A DNA stretch of 12,868 nt from Chrysochromulina tobinii (Eukaryota; Haptophyta; Prymnesiales; Chrysochromulinaceae), in assembly GCA_001275005.1 (NCBI GenBank), contig JWZX01000404.1, positions 1-12,868 on the forward strand, given 5' to 3'. Position numbers and translations under genes: made by a program. This document shows positions 7,069 to 12,868 of this stretch, piece by piece (the stretch's first letter is position 1; every line of letters starts with the position of its first letter). The notes below the pieces were generated by a model that did not search any database, was not told the DNA's origin, and saw only the letters and a list, made by a program, of their open reading frames with translations.

Positions 7069-8639
7069 ATGCCCGGCGCCTGGTCGGCCCTCCGCCCGGA
7101 GCTGGAGGGCACGCTCACGCCTCGCGGCATCGTCACCAGCGTCGGCAGTAACGCACCTGCCGAACGCCGAACGTCGCCGGGCAGCCGAGCCCGAGCCACC
7201 ATGGGCACCAACCCACGGCGGCAGCCTTCGGCAGAGCGGCAGCACGCGTGGCGTCAGGCGGAGCGCAGCCTTCACAACGAGGTGCATGGTCCGCCGGCCG
7301 TCATGCCGGTGTTGCACAACGAGCTGCAGCAGCGCTCGCTGCAGGAGCAACGCGATGCCATCTTCCGCGCTGACTACCGGCAGAAGCGCGCGCTGGCACA
7401 TGAACGAGCGCATGCGGCGGCGCCAGGCACGTGGTGCTCGGCGCCGAGCGCGCAGCCGCTGCGTCTCGGAGGCCAGCGTCGCGAGCCGCTCCCCTACGAA
7501 GAGCGGCCGCCGATGCCCGACGCTTTCGAGGAGCCGCCGCCGCCGATGCCGTCGGCGCTGCCGATCGCACGGAGCGCGGTCCGGGCGAGTGGCGGTGGCG
7601 GCACGAGCGCTCGTGCAGAGGCGGCACGTGGGCCCAAGGTGGCACTGAGCGGCGGCCACTCTCATCCGGCATCGCTCGTTTCGCTTTGGCGCTCCGCCTC
7701 ATTCACTGATGTCGATGTGCTCGTCGAGGGGCAATCCTTTCCCGCGCATCGTCTGGTGCTTGCCGCGAGCTCGCCGCATCTCGCGCAGCTGCTGAGCGCC
7801 GTGCCAGTCTACCCGGCGGCCGTCTCGCAGCGTCTGAGGGCGTCGGGGGCGCCGCCGCCGCCACCGCATCGCGCGGCGGTCATCAACCTCGATCGGCTCG
7901 TGAGCGCGGACGCCTTCGAATGCATCCTCGAGTGGCTCTACACGGGCGAGGTGCTCGCGCCGGCGCTTCTGCTGCCCGCCCTGCTGGAGGCGGCGGTGGC
8001 GATCGAGCTCACGAAGCTGCAGGAGACGGTGATGCACCCGCCCTCGAGAGCACCCTCTCCATGCATGCATGTGCTCACTACGGCGCCCTCGCCTCCCCAC
8101 AGGTGGTGCAGGCCCTCGAGAGCACCCTCGGCGCGTCGACGTGCCTCGCAGTGTGGGACGTTGCCGATCGTCATGGGATTGCACTCCTCGCGGACGCTGC
8201 GCGCTCGGTCGCCATCCGCGAGTTGGATGTGCTCGTCGCCTCGGAAGGTGAGTGCCTCGGAGTGTATCTCGGAGTGTATCTCGGAGTGTATCTCGGAGTG
8301 TATCTCGGAGTGTATCTCGGAGTGCCTCTGATGGCCACTGATTGAGATGGATGTGCTTCGTCACTGATTGAGATGGATGTGCTTCGTCACTGATTGAGAT
8401 GGATGTGCTTCGTCACTGATCGAGATGGATGTGCTTCGTCTCTCGTCTGAAGCATTCCGCACAATGCCGCACGAACGACTGAGGACGCTGCTGGCTGACC
8501 CGCGGCTCGATGCTTCCAAATTAGGCAGCTCGAGTGCGCTGCTCGTCAGTGGCATGGTGCAATGGCTGGGCAACCAGCCGCCCTCTCCGCCCGCTCCACC
8601 GGCCGTACCCTCTGCCTCTCCCCGGTCCTACAGCTATCA

Positions 8640-8674
<35 letters not shown>

Positions 8675-10908
8675 AGCAGCAGCAGCAGCAGCAGCATCAT
8701 CATCGCCAGGCACCGTCGGGCGGGTTCACGCCGCGCGCCGTCGCGGGCGGGTTCACGCCGCGCGCCGTCGCCGCAGCGGCAGAGGCTTATCATGCCACCG
8801 CAGCGGCAGAGGCTTATCACGCCAGCGCCGCCAGCGCCGCCAGCGCCGCTGCGCAAGAGGCGGCAGAAGCTTATCACGCCACCGCCGCCGCGGCAGAGGC
8901 TTATCACGCCACCGCCGCCGCGGCAGAGGCTTATCACGCCACCGCGGCAGCGCACGTTCACCCGACTGGCGCACGGCAGCCCTTGCCGCCGCCGACCCCA
9001 CTGCCGCCGCCTGTGGCGCCGCCCGCGCTGTCGTGGGCGGCCTCGCCCATCGCGCCTACGAACGGCGACACGAGAATCACTTCGCCGCTCCCGCTGTCGC
9101 CGCTGTCGCCGCTGCCGCCGCTGTCGCCGCTGCCGCCCGGATCTCCCGATGAGCTCGCCGAAGCTGCGATGTATCACGCCGCCGCGCACGCCGCCGCCTC
9201 GCACGCCGCCGCCACACATGCCGCCGCCTACCACTGCGCCGCCTACCACGCCGCATCCGCCCAGCACGACGCCCTCGAGGAGGGTGACGCCCAGTACGCC
9301 GCCGATGACGCCCAGTACGGCGCCCTCGAGGAGGGCGACGCCCAGTACGGCGCGGGTAACGCCCAGTACGGCGCCTTCGAGGAGGGTGACGCCCAGTACG
9401 GCGCCGACTTCGACGAGGAGGAGGACGCCCAGTACGGCGCCTCGAGGCATGCCACGCACCTCCCCGTTGAGGCATCCAACGGACGAGCGCCTGGACGAGC
9501 GCCCAACACAGCGCTCAAGTCGCCCAGCACAGCGCGGGCGCCTACCGCAAAGGAGATTTGGCGCCAAGCAGAGGAGGCGTTACGTCTGGAGAGCCATCGG
9601 CCTGAGGTCGCCCGATACGGCGCTTATGCAGAGGAGGCGTTTCGTCTGGAGAGCCATCGACCGCTGCCCTACACACCGGCGCCGACCGCCCCGGCGCCGA
9701 CCGCCCCGCCGACCGCGCTGCCGACCGCGCTGCCGACGCTGGTGCCGACGCCAGCGTCGCTGTCCGCGAGAGCGGTCGCTTTCGAAGCGCCCAACACAGC
9801 GCCAATGTCGCCCAACACAGCGCTCTCGTTGCCCAACACAGCGCTCTCGTCGCCCTCGCCCCCGGCCTCGCAAGCCGCCGCGTCGTCGTGGGCGCCGGCA
9901 GCAGAGGCGCCCATGCTGCTGCCGCCTTCGCCAGCTTGCTTGTGGCGCTCGCAGGCCGCGGCCGTGCCATCGGAAGTGCTGCACCCGCCCGAAATGCTGC
10001 ACCCAATGGAGGCGGAGAGACTCGCGGCGGAGGCGGCGGCGGAGGCGGAGGCGGTGGCGGCGGCGGAGGCAAATGCGGCGGCGGCGGCAGCGGCGGAGGC
10101 GGAGGCAAAGGCGAAGGCGGAGCGTGTGGCGGCGGAGGCGGCGGCGGCAGCGGCGGAGGTGGAGCGACTAAGGGCAGAGAGAGCGGAGGCGGAGCGGCGC
10201 GGAGCGGAGGCAGCCGCAGTGGCCGAGGCGGCGCACCAAGCCCTTGAGGCACGTGCTGCCCACCTCGAGGCTGAGGTGCGTCGACTAGAGGCCGCTGCCC
10301 TCTCCAAGCATGCATGCGCTCACTACGGCGCCCTCGCCTCCCCACAGGTGCGTCGACTCGAGGCGGCTGCGGCCGAGGCAGCGGCCAGGCGTCTATCGGA
10401 ACTGGAGGAGGCGAAGCGACCCGTACCGGTAGCAGCGGGGGAGGGGCCTAGGGGCGATAGGGGCGAGGCGGCTCGGGTGGCGTTTTGGGCATCGTCGCTC
10501 ACAGAGGCAGTCGCAGCGGCCGAGGCGGAGGCGTCCCGCGCCGTCGTGGGCGCCTCGCCCACGACTCACTGGCTGAGGTCTCAAGGCTTCACCTTGCCGA
10601 TCGACCTCGGAACGACCGAAGGGCGTCAGCACCTCGCCGCCCTCCTTGATTCCCACACCTATCATAGACTCAACGATGAAGAAGAGGACTTGAGCGGCAG
10701 TGGAGGCGGTGGAGGCGGTGGAGGCGGTGGAGGCGGTGGAGGCGGTGGAGGCGGTGGAGGCGGTGGAGGCGTTGGAGGTGGTGGAGGTGGTGGAGGCGGT
10801 GGGGGCGGTGGTGGTGAATGCTGCCACTTTCACCGGCGCGGCAGCAGCCGCCACGCTGGTGGCTGCCCTCGTCGTCGTCGCTGTAGCCGACGCCTGACCG
10901 AGGCGTAA
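7069..10908 (+). CDS. BTB-BACK domain protein with long repetitive coiled-coil C-terminal half
   Basis: Four exons, 7069-8028, 8103-8247, 8453-10275 and 10348-10908, give 1162 residues. BTB domain from about 203 (FTDVDVLVEGQSFPAHRLVLAASSP … ECILEWLYTGEV), then BACK (about 321-425: CLAVWDVADRHGIALLADAA, SEAFRTMPHERLRTLLADPRL). BTB-BACK proteins commonly serve as Cullin-3 ubiquitin-ligase adaptors. No Kelch repeats follow here; instead come P11-Q7-H3 (from 432), AEAYHATAAA repeats (about 474-535), EEGDAQYGA repeats (about 641-700), Pro/Thr-rich spacers, an Ala/Glu-rich coiled coil (about 886-1003), a short conserved-looking segment TTHWLRSQGFTLPIDLGT (about 1047 on) and a poly-Gly tail. The start at 7069 is uncertain (next in-frame ATG 7201); the upstream frame crosses the 5S gene and is not coding. 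Splicing the introns restores BACK and the heptads. The 3' end overlaps the armadillo gene, so the last part is less sure. Confidence 0.82.
8029..8102 (+). other. Intron 1 of BTB-BACK gene (candidate introner-like element)
   Basis: 74 bp, phase 0, donor acg|GTGATG, acceptor ccccacAG|gtggtg. Splicing joins KLQET to VVQALESTLG and restores the BACK domain. The last 50 bases match the last 50 of the intron at 10276-10347 at 48 positions. The first 30 or so bases repeat the start of the next exon, including an 18-nt exact match (gccctcgagagcaccctc). Confidence 0.85.
8248..8452 (+). other. Intron 2 of BTB-BACK gene, made of tandem repeats
   Basis: 205 bp, phase 1, donor gaag|GTGAGT, acceptor tctcgtctgaAG|cattcc. 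Splicing gives LVASEAFRTMPHERL, a good BACK-domain join. It holds a 12-bp repeat (agtgtatctcgg, five copies, 8261-8320) followed by four copies of a 26-bp repeat (8336-8439). An alternative acceptor at 8398 keeps the frame but adds 18 residues that do not fit BACK. Confidence 0.78.
8641..8703 (+). repeat. Trinucleotide run: CCG x11, CAG x7, CAT x3
   Basis: Pure in-frame codon repeats in exon 3 of the BTB-BACK gene encoding P11-Q7-H3. Pure codon runs suggest recent slippage and likely length variation between strains. Confidence 0.95.
8768..8945 (+). repeat. Tandem repeat encoding AEAYHAT(A)n
   Basis: Five copies of a gcggcagaggcttatcacgc-type unit with spacers of varying length, all in the BTB-BACK frame. 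Spacers differ by multiples of three, so the frame is kept. The three units from about 8866 are almost identical and spaced 30 bp apart. Confidence 0.85.
9274..9440 (+). repeat. Degenerate repeat encoding (L/F)EEGDAQYGA
   Basis: Six copies of a gacgcccagtacg-type unit or close variants, several preceded by gccctcgaggagggc or similar. The encoded acidic-aromatic unit keeps DAQY while the spacers vary (AADD, GN, DFDEEE). Confidence 0.85.
10276..10347 (+). other. Intron 3 of BTB-BACK gene (candidate introner-like element)
   Basis: 72 bp, phase 0, donor gag|GTGCGT, acceptor ccccacAG|gtgcgt. Its first 22 bases repeat the first 22 of the next exon with two mismatches; its last 50 match the intron at 8029-8102. 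Being a multiple of three with no stop, it could also be translated if retained, inserting 24 residues, but removal gives a continuous coiled coil (HLEAE-VRRLEAAAAEAAARRL). Confidence 0.75.
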
Positions 10909-12198
10909 CGGGTCGCTCAACACGGCGCTAGGCAACTGCTCCTCGAGTTCGCCTTGCGCCGTGTTGAGCTCTTCGAGCACCTCCTCGACCGCCCCATCCA
11001 CGTGCATCCACGTGCGCCTTACGGGCGATGGTGGATCCATCCGAGCTGTACGCGCCGCCGCCTCCTCCTCGATCTCCTCAATCTCATCGGCGGACTCCGC
11101 CGCAGCGGCACCGGCCGGCGCGTGCGCCGGCGCGGCAGCAGCACGAGCAGCAGCGGCGGCGGCGGTAGCAGCAGTAGCGGCGGGCGCGGCGGTTGCCTCC
11201 GCCCCCTCCGGCAGCTCCTCGAGAGGAACCCCCAGCGTCGCTTCGTACGCCTCCCACGCGACCGTTAAGTGGAATTGTAACGTCAGGAGCTCGGCTGTCA
11301 TGGCGCCGTCCTGAGCCTGCTGAGCCTCGAGGACGGCGGCGCGCCGCGCGAGGACCATATGGCACGCCTCGAGGGCGTCGAGCCACGCCACGCCACGTGC
11401 GTCCACCGGAACTCTCAACAAACGCCCGATACGGCGCGGGCCGTCCATGGCGCGCACGCCGCAACTGAGGCGTCGGCGTGCGCGCTGAACAGCAAAGTCC
11501 TCGAGCTTAGCCTCATGCTCCCGCTGGCGTACCGCGTGCGAGGCCTGCTCGCTCAGTTGGGGCCCTGTGCCGCCCAAGGTGCGCGCCGCGAGCAGTGTCA
11601 GGTTTTTGAGCGCGCCCGACGCATAGCGAACCACGCGCGGGTCAGCATGCGCAAGCAGCGCCTCGAGCCTCGTCTCGCCGCCGATGGCCACGATGCGGGC
11701 GGCCCACGCGGCGTCATGGCACAGGTTTTGGAGCGCGGCGGCAGCGACGAGCAGCACCGACGGCTCCTCGCCGTCGCCGACGCACGTCATCAGGGAGCTC
11801 TCGAGCCCGATGCCGAGGAGCAATGCCTTGGTCTGGCTGGAGCGCGGGTCGACTGCGTCGCTGCAGAGGTTGCTGAGGGCGAAGAGGGCGTGTGCACGTA
11901 TCTCTGGGGCGGTGGTATCCGCGACACATCGCGCGAGCCTCGCGACAATGCCACTCTCCCTGAGCGTGGTGCCAAGCACAGCGCCGTCCTCACCAAAGGC
12001 CTCGCCAACGATCGCCGCGAGGCTCTCGGTGGCGGCGGCGCGCGAGCTCGCGTCGCTAGAATCGAGCAGCGCGACGTACTCGGCGACCGAAATCTCCTCG
12101 TCCTCTGAAACGACCTCCGCAGCGCCCTCGGCCAACTCGGCGGCCATAGTGCGGAAATCGTGAGACTTTCTCATCAAGGTACTGTAAGTCTGTTTCAT
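10393..12198 (-). CDS. Armadillo-repeat protein (C-terminal end uncertain)
   Basis: 601 residues from the ATG at 12198; other starts at residues 9 and 18 (MAAELAEG) are possible. Residues about 35-215 hold three to four helical ARM-type repeats, such as PEIRAHALFALSNLCSD, SVLLVAAAALQNLCHDA and DPRVVRYASGALKNLTLLA. ARM proteins bind other proteins along a right-handed helical surface; the partner is not predictable. A basic helical stretch (about 230-250), an Ala-rich linker, an acidic patch (ADEIEEIEEEA) and a Thr/Ala/Ser repeat follow. Residues after about 430 lie opposite the BTB gene's last exon; those after the TAS repeat look like shadow sequence (Arg/Pro/Leu-rich). The real gene may end or splice before there, near 10690-10910. 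No intron is needed in the ARM part. Confidence 0.72.
   Translation of the reverse strand: MKQTYSTLMRKSHDFRTMAAELAEGAAEVVSEDEEISVAEYVALLDSSDASSRAAATESLAAIVGEAFGEDGAVLGTTLRESGIVARLARCVADTTAPEIRAHALFALSNLCSDAVDPRSSQTKALLLGIGLESSLMTCVGDGEEPSVLLVAAAALQNLCHDAAWAARIVAIGGETRLEALLAHADPRVVRYASGALKNLTLLAARTLGGTGPQLSEQASHAVRQREHEAKLEDFAVQRARRRLSCGVRAMDGPRRIGRLLRVPVDARGVAWLDALEACHMVLARRAAVLEAQQAQDGAMTAELLTLQFHLTVAWEAYEATLGVPLEELPEGAEATAAPAATAATAAAAAARAAAAPAHAPAGAAAAESADEIEEIEEEAAARTARMDPPSPVRRTWMHVDGAVEEVLEELNTAQGELEEQLPSAVLSDPLRLGQASATATTTRAATSVAAAAAPVKVAAFTTTAPTASTTSTTSNASTASTASTASTASTASTASTASTAAQVLFFIVESMIGVGIKEGGEVLTPFGRSEVDRQGEALRPQPVSRGRGAHDGAGRLRLGRCDCLCERRCPKRHPSRLAPIAPRPLPRCYRYGSLRLLQFR
10702..10809. 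repeat. 9-bp minisatellite ggaggcggt, 12 units
   Basis: Seven perfect units (10702-10764), then five with one or two changes. It reads as poly-Gly in the plus-strand BTB gene and as Thr-Ala-Ser repeats in the minus-strand armadillo frame. It is open in several frames, so by itself it does not show which strand is coding. Confidence 0.95.
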
Positions 12199-12868
12199 CC
12201 GATTACAATATGGGCCCAGGGGGCGTTCACGTTCACGTTAATTGGCCATCACGGCGAGACGCACAGCCACAGGTCCCGTGGAGACCCATCGTGGGGGGCG
12301 CAAAGCGCGGCACACACACGGGCCCAGGGGGCGAGAACAGGGGACCCGCTTTTCCTTTCGTCTCTCTTTACGGATTGTAGGAAGGTCGGAGGTACCAACC
12401 CAAAGAGACAGACCAACCCAAAGTGTCTCAATGCACGTCTCATTGAGTCGTGGATAGTAGACTGCGACGTGTTGAACTGTTGATCGAGTGCCTCGTCGCT
12501 CGTGGGACGCTTTCTCGCTTTGGGTTGGTCTGTCCCTTAGGGTTGGTACCTGAGGTACCGTACCTCCGACCTTCCTACATGTATGAGCATCCAGTCGAAG
12601 TGTCGAAAGTCAGCTTCATGTACATGTAAGTCGCGTGTCGCGGCCACACCCGCGCTCATCACACCCCCGCGCTTCCGCGCTCACTGGTCGGCTCCGCTTC
12701 CCCTAGTCGATAAGGTCGAACGCACATACATGTACGCACAAGTCAAGGCATTGATCGCGAGTCCTCTGAGTAGGAATTCCTAAGTAACGCGTCTCCGCGT
12801 GCAGATTCCCAGGAATGGAAAATCGCACTCCGCCACACACGCCGCGCGATGCCGCCTGCGCGCGCGCG
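12199..12868. other. Non-genic region upstream of the armadillo gene
   Basis: 670 bp with no convincing coding frame, tRNA or other RNA gene. It should hold the armadillo promoter. It contains gggcccagggggcg twice (about 12209 and 12321), the inverted repeat listed separately, and several short palindromes (tacatgta at 12618 and 12728, ggaattcc at 12773). Confidence 0.55.
12376..12579. repeat. Inverted repeat, 48-bp and 62-bp arms around a 94-bp centre (MITE-like)
   Basis: The left arm 12376-12423 (tgtaggaaggtcggaggtac … accaacccaaag) pairs with the right arm 12518-12579 read in reverse. The right arm carries about 14 extra bases containing ggtacctgaggtacc between its outer 20-bp and inner 28-bp blocks. 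The outer 20 bp match perfectly, and the inner block has about two mismatches. The centre includes a small 7-bp hairpin (ctcaatg / cattgag). No ORF inside and no clear target-site duplication outside. Confidence 0.85.

Noticed and set aside
8261-8439. CRISPR-like tandem repeats
   Set aside because: The repeats are directly adjacent without unique spacers and lie within a spliceosomal intron of a eukaryotic gene.
8399-8452. Alternative acceptor at 8398 for BTB intron 2
   Set aside because: In frame, but it adds 18 residues encoded by the 26-bp repeat and does not fit BACK as well as the acceptor at 8452.
9888-10247. Plus-strand glycine-rich frame
   Set aside because: Shadow of the Ala/Glu coiled-coil coding sequence in another frame.
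12583-12783. Short plus-strand frame near the right edge
   Set aside because: No domain, composition like the surrounding non-coding DNA, no supporting signals.

Overview
The window looks like nuclear DNA of a GC-rich unicellular eukaryote. A marine alga such as a haptophyte, or possibly a pelagophyte, would fit, but the sequence alone does not settle this. The evidence is spliceosomal introns with GT..AG ends in three genes, a eukaryote-type 5S rRNA gene with a Pol III oligo-T stop, a nucleolar DDX27/Drs1-type helicase, a secreted Ser/Pro-rich wall-type protein, two secretory-pathway glycosyltransferases and a BTB-BACK protein. No operons, bacterial ribosome binding sites or CRISPR arrays were seen.

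Layout, left to right. (1) 1-850, minus strand: 5' part of a signal-peptide-bearing SPPPP-repeat protein that runs off the left edge. The conspicuous plus-strand glycine-rich and alanine-rich frames there are its shadows. (2) 1084-3612, plus: DDX27/Drs1-like DEAD-box helicase in two exons. (3) 3921-4894, minus: small glycosyltransferase with a DDD motif, two exons. (4) 5113-6471, plus: ShKT-domain plus GT34-like glycosyltransferase, head-to-head with gene 3. (5) about 6655-6771, minus: 5S rRNA gene. (6) 7069-10908, plus: BTB-BACK protein with a long repetitive, coiled-coil C-terminal half, in four exons. (7) 10393-12198, minus: armadillo-repeat protein whose reading frame overlaps the tail of gene 6 on the opposite strand. 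(8) 12199-12868: no gene seen; it holds a 204-bp inverted-repeat structure.

The most notable observation is a pair of short introns in the BTB gene (8029-8102 and 10276-10347). They share a nearly identical 50-nt 3' half (48/50), while the 5' half of each is a copy of the start of its own downstream exon. This is what would be expected if a short element carrying only a 3' splice site inserted with a target duplication of about 25 bp, and the duplicated exon sequence supplied the GT donor. It is a candidate introner-like family. Two other introns, in the helicase and in the BTB gene, are instead filled with tandem repeats.

Functionally, the helicase and 5S gene belong to ribosome production, and the two glycosyltransferases and the SPPPP protein to the secretory and cell-surface glycoprotein side. 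Apart from the shared 218-bp region between the two glycosyltransferases, there is no sign that the neighbours are co-regulated.
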